This document shows positions 1 to 11,500 of a stretch of 31,903 nt of DNA, piece after piece (position 1 is the first letter of the stretch; each line of letters starts with the position of its first letter). The stretch lies in contig LXFE01000286.1 of the NCBI GenBank assembly GCA_001929475.1, forward strand, positions 1 to 31,903, given 5' to 3'. Under the pieces are notes generated by a model. That model saw only the letters and a list, made by a program, of their open reading frames with translations. It made no database searches and was not told the DNA's origin. The translations under genes were made by a program, and so were the position numbers. This DNA is from Neolecta irregularis DAH-3. Its lineage: Eukaryota > Ascomycota > Neolectomycetes > Neolectales > Neolectaceae.

Positions 1-2
1 CC

Positions 3-3000
3 CCGCTCCCCCCGCTTCCCCCGCAGATCCGCACCGTCGCCTTCAACGCCCCGCTCCCGCAGCACTGCCTCGACGATGACGGCACCCCCGCCGCAGACTA
101 CCCCCGCAACAAAATCCGCACCGCCAAATACACACCCCTCACCTTCGTCCCTAAAAATCTCTGGTTCCAGTTCCACAACGTCGCAAACATCTACTTTCTC
201 TTCATCGTCATCCTCCAGATCTTTCCCATCTTTGGCGCCTCAAATCCAGGCCTCGGCGCCTTGCCCCTCATCGTTATTGTCACCGTCACCGCATTCAAAG
301 ATGCCATAGAAGACTGGCGCAGAATGCTCCTAGACATCGAATTAAACAACACTCGCACCTACATCCTCCACTACTGGCACAACGTAAACGTCACAGACGA
401 AAACATCAGCCTCTGGAGACGTGCTAAAAAGGCCACTACCCGCCTCATACGCTGGTTGATCAAAAAGAAAAAAGGCAGAGATCCATACTCACTCGATAGA
501 ACATCAACCCTCCAGTCCCATTTCTCAGACCTCGGCCCCAGACACTCCATCTCCTACAACATGGTCCCCCTCTCAGGTTCAACCCTCAATACTGACCCGT
601 CCCAAAAAATAAAAACCAAATCAGTTATCGATCCCAATAGACAGCCCTCTCACATGGCAAAATTCAAACCAGACCACTGGAAAAGCGTTCGTGTCGGCGA
701 CTTTATCCTCCTCCGCAACAACGACCAGATCCCCGCGGACGTGGTCGTCCTGTCAACCTCAGACGCAGACGGCGCTTGCTTTGTCGAAACAAAAAATTTA
801 GACGGCGAAACAAATCTAAAAGTCCGCCATGCCCTAAGATGTTCCCAGGGCATCCGCACCGCCGCAGACTGCGAACTCGCCACCTTTATCATCGAAAGCG
901 AAGGCCCAAGTCCAAACCTCTACTCTTACAACGGCGTCGCAAAATGGAAAGAAAATGATCCATCCTTCCCAGACGGAATAGACCAAATGGAACCAATCAC
1001 TATCGAATCAATGCTCCTCAGAGGCTCCTCCCTCAGAAACACTGAATGGGTCATTGGCGTCGTCCTCTTTACCGGCACAGAGACAAAAATCATGATGAAC
1101 TCGGGCGATACTCCTAGTAAACGTAGTAAGATCTCTACAGAACTCAACTGGAATGTACGCTTCTCCCCTCTTTTGCCTCCTAACTCTAGGTCATTGTCAA
1201 TTTCATGATCCTCTTTTGCATGTGTTTTGTCTCTGGCATCGTCGAAGGCGTCACATGGAGTAAAGGCACAGGGTCTCAAGGCTTTTTCGAATTCGGATCA
1301 ACAACTGGAAACTCGGCATTGGACGGCTTTGTCACATTCTGGTAATTTTGCCTTCTTCACTGTTAATCGTCAGGACTTGCATCATTCTATTCCAAAATCT
1401 CGTCCCTATTTCCCTCTACATCTCTATTGAAATCATCAAAACTCTACAGGCATTCTTCATCTATAGCGATATCGACATGTACTATGAACCCCTCGATTAC
1501 CCTTGTACCCCAAAATCGTGGAATATTTCGGACGATCTAGGACAAATTGAGTACATCTTTTCAGACAAAACTGGCACACTCACGCAAAATGTCATGGAGT
1601 TTAAAAAATGCACAGTTAATGGTGTTCCCTATGGCGAAGCGTATACAGAAGCAATGGCTGGCATGCAAAAGAGAAAAGGCATCGATGTCGTTAAAGAAGC
1701 CGCACTCGCGGTCGAACGCATTGCACACGCAAGGGAAGAAATGCTTTGCCTGCTGGATAAGCTTTATCAAAATCCCTGGTTTGACGAATCCGCTCTAACG
1801 TTTATTTCACGTCAATTCGTATCAGACCTCCTAGGCGAGGGATCTCCTGAACAGCAAAATGCAAATCGCGATTTTATTTTAGCTTTGGCCTTGTGTCACT
1901 CGGTATTAACTGAACGAGTCTCGGATCATCCAACTCGAATCGCTTTTCATGCTCAAAGTCCCGATGAAGCCGCTCTCGTAGCCACTGCGCGTGATCTAGG
2001 GGTTTCGTTAATTGAACGGACAAAAGATGGCGTGGTGTTGGATGTCTTGGGCCAAACTATAAAAGTCGAGGTTCTCAATCAGCTCGAATTCAATTCATCG
2101 CGAAAACGTATGAGTGTGATTGTTCGTTTACCAGATGGTAAAATCATGTTGTACTGTAAAGGAGCAGACTCGATCATCTATTCCAGACTCGTACCCGGCC
2201 AACAACAAGAATTAAGAGTTAAAACTGCTGCTGATTTAGTGGAATTTGCACAAGAAGGTAATGTCTAGCCTATATGATCATCTGCCAACTCTCTAGGCCT
2301 TCGAACGCTATGTATTGCCAAACGGGAGTTGTCTGAACAAGAGTATTCCTCTTGGTGCGAAGACTACGAAAAGGCTGCTTCGTCTCTAGCCGATCGGGAG
2401 GGAGAGCTCGAGAATGTCTCAAATGCTATAGAGCGTGAGCTCTATTTGATGGGTGGTACAGCCATCGAAGATAAACTGCAAGACGGTGTTCCAGATGCGA
2501 TTCAACATCTTTTAGACGGCGGCATCAAACTTTGGGTCCTTACCGGTGATAAAGTCGAGACTGCCATAAACATTGGTTTTGCTTGCAATCTTTTAGGAAA
2601 TGAGATGAACCTGATCATGCTTCAAATTGATCCAGACGATGGAATCGAACAAGCAAATGCCATGGTTCTAAAGTACCTCGATGAGTACTTTAATATGAAG
2701 GGTACTCCTCAAGAGCTTGAAGAAGCCAAGAATAATCATTCACCGCCTGCACCGACTCATGCTCTCGTTATAGACGGGGACGCGCTCAAACTGGTTCTTG
2801 ACAAGGACGTTGAATCGAAATTTCTCCTCCTTTGCAAGCAGTGCAAAGCCGTTTTGTGTTGTCGTGTTAGTCCGAGTCAAAAAGCCAGCGTGGTGAATAT
2901 GGTCAAGCATGGCTTGGATGTAATGACTTTATCTATCGGAGACGGTATACATCCTCTTATTCGTAATTAACATTAGGCGCCAACGATGTGGCAATGATTC

Positions 3001-4186
3001 AACAAGCCAATGTGGGAGTTGGGATTGTAGGCGAGGAAGGACGGCAAGCAGTCATGTCTGCAGATTACGCAATCGGACAATTTCGGTTTCTCAGTAAACT
3101 TATTCTTGTTCATGGACGATGGTCATATCGAAGAATTGCAGAAACTGTCGCCAATTTCTTTTACAAGAATATGGTTTGGACATTTACACTCTTTTGGTTT
3201 CAGATTTATAACCAGTTTGATGGATCGTTTTTATTTGATTATACGTATGGCTATATCGCTTGCTTTAAAATCTAAGTCTACAGTTATATCCTTCTTTACA
3301 ATTTAGCATTCACTTCTGTCCCTGTCATCGTTATGGGTGTTCTTGACCAGGATGTCAGCGCTAAAATCTCTATGAAAGTACCTCAACTTTACCGTCGAGG
3401 GATTCTTCGTCTAGAATGGACACAAAAGAAATTCTGGAAAGTTTTGGCTGTTTATCTTTTACTAATTTTTCAAGGATATACATGGCAGATGGCTTTTATC
3501 AGTCACTCATCTGTTTCTACTTGCCCTTTCTAATTTTTTACAAGGCTGGCTTCGCGACAATGTCTGGTCGTCAAGTCAATTCTGCAGAGGAAATTGGAGT
3601 GTATGTCGGTTGCATCGCCGTCTTTGTCGTCAACGCATATGTCATGCTTAATCAGCAACGTTGGGATTGGCTATTCATCCTCCTCAACTTCTTGAGCAGT
3701 TTCCTCATCTTTATCTTTACTGGATTTTATTCCCTCTATCCTGGAAACCATGCATTCTATCATACTGCCAGTCATATATTCACTACTATCGATTTTTGGG
3801 CTGTCTTCGTTTTATCTCTGGTCACTTGTCTCCTTCCCCGTTTTACTGCAAAGTATCTTCAAAAGGTCTATTACCCCTTTGACTCAGACATCATTCGCGA
3901 GCAAGTCTGGCTAGGAAAACTTAACGAGAATTCTAGTCAGAACATGAGTATGGAGGAAGTGAATAGGACTCACGATGTATACTTGAATTCAGCGAGAATG
4001 TCTGACCACAGCAAAGATGATCACACATTTGTGTCGTCCAGAGCAGCCAATCATACACATAGCAAAGCGGATTCTAAAAACTCTGCGATAGTTCCTGATA
4101 ACGGGACTTTTGCAAGTTCGCAAACGTATCAGACAGAAGATGGTCCCCTGCATAACAACGCCTCTTCTGAAGCTCTGCACCTATAA
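3..4186 (+). CDS. P4-type ATPase phospholipid flippase, Dnf1/Dnf2-like (5' partial)
   Basis: A phospholipid-translocating P4-ATPase that moves lipids to the cytosolic leaflet of plasma, Golgi or endosomal membranes. Exons inferred by phase: 3-1154, 1190-1341, 1374-2257, 2297-2944, 2977-3244, 3284-3436 and 3475-4186, giving about 1322 visible residues. Motifs seen: the flippase N-terminal block [16 protein letters not shown], the actuator loop DGET (near 801-812), the M4 motif PISLYIS, the phosphorylation motif DKTGT (Asp at 1564), KGADS, GDGANDVAM across the 2945-2976 intron, and the hydrophobic M5-M10 block. A serine-rich tail ends at TGA 4184. The frame is open to the left edge, but bases 15-26 also look like an intron acceptor (pyrimidine tract then CAG), so the first eight codons may be intronic. 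The N-terminus lies outside the window. Family assignment is firm. Dnf1/2 rather than Drs2 is judged from the PISLYIS and N-terminal blocks. One intron (3437-3474) has an abnormal donor. Confidence 0.93.
3437..3474 (+). other. Non-canonical intron in the flippase gene (GA...AG)
   Basis: The family-conserved run [14 protein letters not shown] is rebuilt only if 3437-3474 is removed, joining TG to G ATA TAC. That intron starts GAAAGT instead of GTAAGT and ends TTTCAAG with a CTAAT branch-like site, so the donor looks like a T-to-A change at position +2. The nearest GT-AG alternative (3441-3502) stays in frame but deletes nine conserved residues. Reading through hits a stop at 3531. Confidence 0.6.
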
Positions 4187-4433
4187 TATGAACAATTTGG
4201 ATGGATGTCAATATAACGGCATGGCTCATTGTCAAAAGACCATACTTGGCATATAATTAGCAATGTTTTTGTGTTTTTCAGCGTTCTATATCCGCAAATT
4301 TGTCTGGCTTTGTTTCCTATTTTTAATGGGCTTGAGTAATTTGGGTTTGTCTTGGATTATTTGGGGTGGCAAATGGGTTGTTTTCTTTCTCTGTTTATGA
4401 AGGCTGCGTGCAATGAAGGATATTTGTATAAAC

Positions 4434-4870
4434 TCAATACAACCAATATTCCTTTGACAGCCGTACTATTCTTTCGACATGGCGAACCGCTGCGGCTGTA
4501 TGCTGAAATCCCATTCCATTATTAGTTGATTCATTCTCTGACTCGAGACTTGCATAATCAGTGCATGAAAAATAAGAAACCTTCTGCTGACAACGATCAC
4601 GTTTATCCATATCCGCAGCTACCGTAATACCTATCCCTTGAGCAAATAACGAGCAAATATTTTCTAGGAATTCCAGAAACTGTAGGAGAGTGAAGATATA
4701 TCTCCAACATTCCTTACTTTAGTACTATCTTTTTGTTCTGCTGACTTGAAAATGTATCCTAGCAAAGAGGAACCGATCTTGGTGTCGGTATCGGAGATCA
4801 TGGGCGTGTCCAGGACGGAATATCGAAGAAAGAGGAAGGCATTGTCGAGTGTCTTGAGATGGGAAATCAT
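4434..4870 (-). CDS. Unrecognised two-exon gene or gene 3' end
   Basis: I do not recognise this protein. On the minus strand an ATG at 4870 opens a 51-codon exon (4870-4718). A 38-base intron (4717-4680, GTAAGG to CTACAG) joins it in phase 0 to an 82-codon exon ending in TGA at 4436-4434. The product would be 132 residues. The first exon has strong C/T/G third-position bias, holds the run LDNAFLFLRYSVLDTP, and has no stop in frame. The second is rich in Ser, Asn and charged residues and ends KEYWLY. No signal peptide, clear membrane segment or known motif is visible. It may be the 3' end of a longer gene whose earlier exons lie between 4890 and 5600, because an in-frame stop just upstream of 4870 means either a true start or an acceptor at the AAG before 4855. 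It converges on the flippase gene with 247 bases between the two stops. Confidence 0.4.
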
Positions 4871-5684
4871 CACAAAACCATATCATTCTTCTACAAGTGA
4901 TGCTCGTCAATACTCAAAATTGTGAGCGTTGGGTGTCCGGACTTGCCTCTCGGGAGGCTTCACTGGGTATATACGATCGCGCTTCAGGAATACGGGCAAC
5001 TACGTATATATTGCTCGGGTGTGGCCTGTAGGAAATATTTCAGCGAACAACGGAGTTGCCAGGAAATGGTATGACGGCTAAACCGTGCAGATAGCTAGAA
5101 TGTTTGTTGAGGGAACGTTCTTTCAACCCTGATGTAATAATAGCAAGCGTAATTTCGTCTTCAAATATTGATAAAAGTTGGTCCTGGCTAGATTGTTGTT
5201 TTACCGGATAGTCCTAATTCGAAAATCGGATTAGATCTCGATAATAACTTTCATTGATCCATTCTTGTGTACTTCACCTTATGAGCACGAGTCGGTACTT
5301 CCATAACAATCCCCAATCTGTTTTTTGGTCATTCAACCATGCTCGTTTACTAGTAACATACATTACATTCTGACCCTTGACCGCTTATGTACTCATCCAC
5401 TTGTCTACAAATGGTCTCAATAGATTGATTTCTAGAATTCGTACTTATTTTTCGGTAACTTACCAACTCGCGTTCAGCTCTCTCTTTCCGTTTAAGAGCC
5501 CAAGACAAAAGTTCATCCCATTCGGATGTCTACGCGAACACCCAAATGTAGATTAGCTCTTGATAGAAAGATCCTTAACATATCTTTGAACAATCATCGT
5601 CCAGTTCTATTAAGCAATTTGTGAATGATTAGCAGAATAATATCTAAGGCAAAAGTATTGACCAAGTCCGATCTCTTTAACTGA
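4871..5684 (-). other. Unresolved stretch with coding-like minus-strand fragments
   Basis: This stretch between the unknown gene and Rec8 has no gene I can close. On the minus strand, 5529-5353 is open for 59 codons after a GTAG acceptor and encodes a charged, probably helical run (it includes WALKRKERAEREL). Another open stretch, 5213-5049, encodes about 55 codons and includes HGLAVIPFPGNS. A trial gene from ATG 5597 through six small exons to TGA 4907 keeps frame, but it needs weak donors and one 26-base intron, and other frames over 4900-5025 look equally open. It could be the 5' half of the gene at 4434-4870, a decayed gene, or chance. I see no RNA gene here. Confidence 0.25.
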
Positions 5685-7949
5685 TCAGACCAACCCCAAA
5701 AAGATAGTGCTGTATGGCACGTCTTGTCGAACTGTCAGGACGTGTTTTGTTGCCAACACTTACGGATTAACATGCATCACTCTCTTTGACATACGCAAAA
5801 CATGGCAAAGTGCTTGGGAAGCAACGTTCTTATTACTCGTCTGGAATGGGACAAGTTCGGAAAACTCTGCGAGTGGTGACTTGTCATATCGCGATTTATC
5901 TTCAGCAAGTTTCGTCCGCACATATTCAAGGAAGTTTTTGCAGTCATGTTCCATCATTTCTTGGGTTCCTTGCATAACTACAGGCACAAGATCTACATTT
6001 AGCAACCCATATACTGGAAAATAGCACCATCTTGAAAAACTTCGAAATCATCCAATACTACAGCGTCGTCAATTGTCAAATCTGCAACGTTTGAAGTAGG
6101 ATCAGCGGAATCCACTCTTGCAAGACCACCCAATGGCGAGGCAGCCATCTTTGAAGTACGCCCTGAACGTCGACCTTGACCAAGTGGTGTATCAATGTAG
6201 GAAAAGTCTCGAGCATTACTGGTAGATGTAAAACCAGCTGCCGAAACCGAACGGGATTGACCTACTGAATCTAGTCGAGAGCCTGTCATAGTGATGTTCC
6301 ATGGCATAACAATACTTGGAGTTCGATTAAGCGACTCTCCGTCACGTCTTCCTAGTTCGAGATCCTTTGATATATAAGAAAGGAAGACCAGTGAAAAGTA
6401 CATAATTGCCAAGGGGACTGTTGCGATTGTCGTTCTGGTACCCCATACCAATATCGTGATCATCCATCACCTGAGAAAAATGTTCACCACCGCAGCCCAA
6501 GCGCAACTCCTCTGCATTTATGTTGATACCCTCGTCCCGAGTGCGTTTTTTCCCATTTCTCGTAAGTGCATCGTATCCACTGAAAATAAACAGTCTGGTG
6601 AGATTTGGGTGAACGATTTGTCCTCCCCATCCATAAATGTACTTCAGAGCATCATCTTTTGCAGTTAAATTAGCTTGGCGTGCGTCTCTGAGCCCAGTTT
6701 GAGCCTTCATGGCAGAAGAATAATTTTCTCGCCAGTCGAGAAGCTCTCGAGACGGTATTTCAGTTCTAGAATCGACTCTTACTTCCTTCTTGATACGACG
6801 TCGTTTCTGTTGGGGTTGAGCATTTTCTTCGACTTGGCTTTCCCCGAGGGCCATGATATGATCCATCACCGTTGGATTCGTCTCTTTTATTGTTTCTCTA
6901 CTCGACGAGGAACGAGGCGAAAAAGGCTCGCCTTCTAAGAAGCTGTCCATCATCATAGGAACATCGTCAGGATAGTAGGATTCCGTGATCTGAAATCAGT
7001 ATTAGAAAGCAGCACCAGAGAGATCACCTGTGGCACGGCAAATTTTCTTGCTGCTTCAATATGTTCCAGTTTTGCAAGGACAGCTTCATCCTCCTCTGTG
7101 TCTCCGACCTTTTCGATTTCACTCGTTTCAACCTTGCTAGGAAGAACGTTGGGCTTCGTGGAGTTCAATTCTCTGATTAGGCCGTCTGCATCAAACTCGA
7201 AATCCAGTGGCTCCCCTCCAACTAATATATCATCATCGTCGAAGCCACCAAAGTAAGCGCTTCCTCTAGAAATATTAAAGGAGCTATCTATACCGCCATT
7301 GAATGGAATCTCGAGAGAAAGAGGCTGTACAAGAGAAGAGTCTGAGGGGATGCGATCTCTATTTTGGGTGGGAGAGATATCGAGAGATGAGCGCTCACCA
7401 GAGAGATGACCATTGTCATAGATACCGTCCGGTAAAAAGTCTTGAGTGACAAAGTCTACCCCAAGGCCGTATTCCAGAGTGAAAGTTGGATCGTCTTGAA
7501 GCGTAAAATCGATTCTAAAATTAATAGAGCCACTGTCGAACAATACCTCGGTTTAATATTTGGCAAATCAATATCAGATCTGTCTGCAATGGCTGAATAT
7601 TCCCTGTTAAGCTTACTGTGCACATTCGTAACGTCGGCTGCACCAATAAGAGAGAGGATGAGAATAGATGTACTGTATAAGAACCCGCATTGCTGGGAAT
7701 AAATACGGGTCACCCCCACCATTAGATTTGACGATAGCCGGAGTGCAAGAGGTTCCGGAGGTTGGACAATATATTGACATGCTTTGGAGACATCAACGTT
7801 GATAATGTCTCTTTTTTGAATTTTCTTGAAGGACGCCTTACTACCGAGAGTTGCAGCAAGCCTAGTTGATTAGTTGGGATCAAAAATATCTACCAAATGA
7901 TGCTGAAGCCGCCTTTCTGCTTCACAAGAATGTCCTGGGAGTAGAACAT
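5685..7949 (-). CDS. rec8: Meiotic cohesin kleisin subunit Rec8
   Basis: The alpha-kleisin that closes the meiotic cohesin ring by bridging the SMC1/SMC3 heads and is cleaved by separase. Exons on the minus strand: 7949-7894, 7861-7674, 7637-7547, 7514-7028, 6989-6402, 6364-6028, 5992-5795 and 5758-5685, 672 residues. The N-terminal kleisin domain begins MFYSQDILVKQKGG and continues IIWLAATLGSK across the first intron, then the family block RIYSQQCGFLY. The middle is acidic and low in complexity with a basic patch QQKRRRIKKE, as expected for a separase- and phosphorylation-regulated linker. The C-terminal winged helix reads ASQALCHVLLLATKHVLTV then RQDVPYS. That end is seen only when a 36-base intron (5794-5759) is removed; unspliced, the frame stops at 5760. 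All junction phases agree. Rec8 is favoured over Rad21/Scc1 on the N-terminal blocks and its size. Its start lies 620 bases from the divergent XPF start. Confidence 0.9.
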
Positions 7950-8569
7950 TGTAATGGGAAATATTTGACTATGACTAGATATCAAAAGAAAATCCATGCA
8001 AGAAATATATATCTCGTTGAGGAAGTTTGTAGAAAAAATAATAATGGGAACCCTGATTTGTTACTGCTGCGGATTTCCGTACAGACTGAATGATCTTCTT
8101 GCCCTAAAGTCTGTCTGGATCCATATAAATATTTTGCCATCAACAAAATCGCTTATATTATCTTTCCTTCACTAAATCGAATGCTACCGAGAGCATTATG
8201 ATTTGATTTTGGCACGACAACCGAGTGGCATGCCGCTCCCCACCGGAAGACTTCTATATGTAGACTTGTAGGAGATTGCGCACTAGTAAATATCACTTCG
8301 ATATTTTGACGCTGCAACTATGAAAAATTGACGACAAGAACAGATGTGTTGTTGAATAAGGATAGTCCTCTATTTTATGTGCTGTACAGGCTGCATTGTT
8401 CCTTCCGGCCGATAGCATGCGGATACTTGACTGAGATCGCTATTCGAGATAATAGTATGAGGGGAGGAAAGAATATACTGAAGACCAAAGTAGCTTTTAA
8501 TAGTCGGGAGTAAAAGGCACCGAATTAAACTAAGCCTAACCCTAAGTCACGAACTACAACCGAATTTAT
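7950..8569. promoter_or_regulatory. Divergent intergenic region between rec8 and the XPF gene
   Basis: These 620 bases separate two genes pointing away from each other, so they must hold both promoters. The region is AT-rich with many stops in all frames. The short open stretches at 7866-8093 and 8328-8513 have no coding look. The only distinct element I see is the telomere-like box at 8535-8545. Confidence 0.6.
8535..8545. promoter_or_regulatory. Telomere-like box CCTAACCCTAA in the XPF promoter
   Basis: The sequence CCTAACCCTAA, one and a half copies of the TTAGGG-type telomere repeat read on the other strand, sits 25-35 bases before the XPF ATG. Interstitial TTAGGG boxes in fungal promoters are known binding sites for Myb-type factors such as Tbf1/Teb1. 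Here the role is inferred only from sequence and position. Confidence 0.4.
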
Positions 8570-11500
8570 ATGTCGAATGCACTGGCTGCCGAACATGAAG
8601 ATATCCGCTTGTCCCTACCACTCGAATATCAGAAACAAATACTCAGAGATGTGCGCACCGAAGATGGACTTGTCATTCTGGCCAGAGGATTAGGGCTTCC
8701 GCGAATAATATCAAATCTACTCCATTCTTACGATCGTCCGGGAAATCTTGTGGTCTTGCTCGGCGCGCATTCCAGAGAGGAAGATTGGATTGGAGAGTCC
8801 ATGGCATCAATTGCTTCTGCGACAGATGTAGCGACTAAAGGGCTGCAGATCCTGAATACGGAGTTGACTGGCGTGGAGAAGAGGTACATTGTGCTCTAAA
8901 TGAGTGATTCACAAATTAGAGAGAAACTTTATGCTCAAGGTGGCATGTTTTCAATTACTTCGCGTATTCTGGTAACAGATCTATTGACAAAGCTTCTGGA
9001 TCCTGTGAAGATTACCGGAATAGTCATTATTAGGGCAGAACGGTAAAATACAGCTCGTTTCAGCGTTGATCTCGTAAAGAGTGGTCGCTACTTCAACCGA
9101 AGCTTTCATTCTGCGAATCTTCCGTCAGAATAACAAGGTGTGAATGATTTGGGTCATTTAATTCTTACCTATAATAGGTCGGGTTCATCAAAGCGTTCTC
9201 TGACAACCCCGAGCCTTTCACTACCGGATTTTCTCCGTTGTCAAACATGATGCGGCATCTATTTCTCAGAAAGGTCTATCTCTGGCCAAGGTATCACTCT
9301 CCACAGACCCATTTTCACGATTAGGTACCGCCTTGAAGTTGCCAAATCCCTTGAAAATCGTCGAGCGGAAGTGATCGAACTCGAAGTAAATATTACAGAG
9401 TCAATGCGTGATATTCAAAATGCTATTCTGGAATGCATCGAAGTCTGTCTAGCAGAATTAAAGAGAAGCAATTCACAGGTGGATTTTGAAGAATGGAATA
9501 TCGAATCAGCGTTGCAGTCAGGATTTGAAGCTTCCATCCGACGAGTTTTGGATCCTGTCTGGCATCGTGTGAGCAAGAAGACTCGCCAGATCGTGTCCGA
9601 TCTTACAACTTTGCAGCAAATTCTCCAGTATAAGTCTAAGCTTGGTCACCCGCTGATTATTAAGTTATTTATTAACCTATGATTCCGTCTCATTCAACAA
9701 AGTACTTGATGCTATTCTTGCGACCAACACTCCTGCCCCTGGGTCGACTCGTCAGAACCATTCCCCTTGGTTATTTCTTGATGCTGCAAATATCATCTTC
9801 TCGACAGCAAAACGTCGCATTTTCGGTTCTCTGGAAAACAAGACAGAAACCCTTTCCAACCAAATATCAGAATCAGAAGGCTTGGAAGAATTGCCGAAAT
9901 GGTCAATGCTAGCTGAAGTAATAGATGAGATAGAACATGAATTACATTTTAATCCACCGAGTCCAGGTATGCTCTGTCTTTGAATTTCTTTTTCACTGCC
10001 CAGACTCTGCTAACAACACAATTTTGCTGATGTGCAGCGATGGTCGTACATGTCGTCAAGTGCGACAATTTTTACAAAATATGCAGCCAACGGAGAACGG
10101 GAAACCAGCAAATGCAAAGACAATGATGAGAAGAAAATTGAAGGCATACCGTGAGTGGAAACCCAATTTCGTCAAAATCAAGGATCAACTTTTTAGACAT
10201 GAAGAATCAACTGTCAAACAAGGCATCCAGTTATACTAATACTGAGCTGATTAACCAGTTTCCAGTGGACATCAGAATTATGATCATCGTGGCAAACCAC
10301 CACCCAATAAGCGTCGCCGAGTTCGCGGAGGAGGTACAATAGCAGCTGCATCGTCTACCCACCCTATTAATATAAGGAATACTGCCATTTGCATGGAAGA
10401 TGGTGAAGCGACGTATATACCCATGAAGATAGTGGATTAATCATTGAGACGGTTGGATGACTTTCTGGGAAACGATGACATCGTTGCGAAGGAAGAAGTA
10501 GCAGTGGATCTTCTCGAACACATCGAAGATTTCTTCGAATTATACGATTATGATGAACTTGTCGTCATCCTTCCTTATGACGGGGATATGGATGACCGAG
10601 CATTAGAAGAATTGCGGCCAAGGTTTATCGTCATGTACGAACCTGAACCGTCTTTCATCCGACGTGTAGAGGTATCTTTCAAGTCTGCAACAACATTCAT
10701 CCTAGGTTTACCGCTCATCTCACCAAAATCGAAGCCTCCGAGTATATTACATGTATTACGGCAGTTCGGTTGAGGAGCAACGCTATCTATCAGCTGTCCG
10801 CCGCGAGAAAGATGCATTTACTCGTCTTATCCGGGAAAAAGGCGTTAGTGATTTCATAAAATCTGCTTTTTAAGCGGTAGAACATGGCGATAGTCCTAAC
10901 TCAAGACGGAGCATCAATGGACGATCCCCAGAACATATTTCTGCGGACAATTAATACAAGAATAGCCGGTGGCGGTCGAATAACAGCAGCTTCTGAGCCT
11001 CCTCGGGTTTGCGTCGACCTGCGAGAATTTCGGTCATCATTGCCATCACTTCTTCATGGACGAAACTTGACCATTGTGCCTTGCATGCTCACTGTCGGTG
11101 ATTATATCATATCTCCGACTATGTGTATTGAAAGGAAATCAGTGAAAGATTTAATTTCTTCGTTTCGGGATGGTAGGTTGTATACCCAATGTGAGACTAT
11201 GTTACTGCACTACAAAACACCACTCTTGTTAATTGAATTTGATCAGAACAAGAGTTTTAACCTTGAGGCATACATAATTCTGTTCGCACAGCTGACAAGA
11301 AGCCATTCGCAGATATGACATCATCGATAGGATCTACTGATCTTCAAACAAAACTCGTCTTGCTTACTCTAGCATTCCCACGAATTAAGATTATCTGGTC
11401 ATCCAGCCCCTATGCAACTGCAGAAATATTCGAAGAGCTAAAAGTACATCTACTTAGGCGTAGTCAACTGACCGCAGAAAAACCATGACGAACCCAATCC

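Noticed and set aside
3441-3502. A canonical GT-AG intron in place of the GA-AG intron of the flippase
   Set aside because: It keeps the frame but removes nine residues that are conserved in the family, and it is 62 bases long, longer than any other intron traced here. Kept only as an alternative.
4907-5597. A full six-exon gene model on the minus strand ending at TGA 4907
   Set aside because: It keeps frame, but it needs a weak GTCAGA donor, a 57- and a 64-base intron and a 26-base intron, and other frames over the same bases look equally protein-like. Reported only as an unresolved stretch.
5760-5992. Rec8 ending at the TAA at 5760
   Set aside because: It would replace the conserved winged-helix end with an unrelated short tail. 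A 36-base intron with GTATGT donor and a well-placed branch site restores the family sequence in the same frame.
6456-6938. Plus-strand open stretches at 6456-6668 and 6675-6938
   Set aside because: They are antisense to Rec8 exon 5, which has clear coding sequence and splice junctions; no family features are seen on the plus strand.
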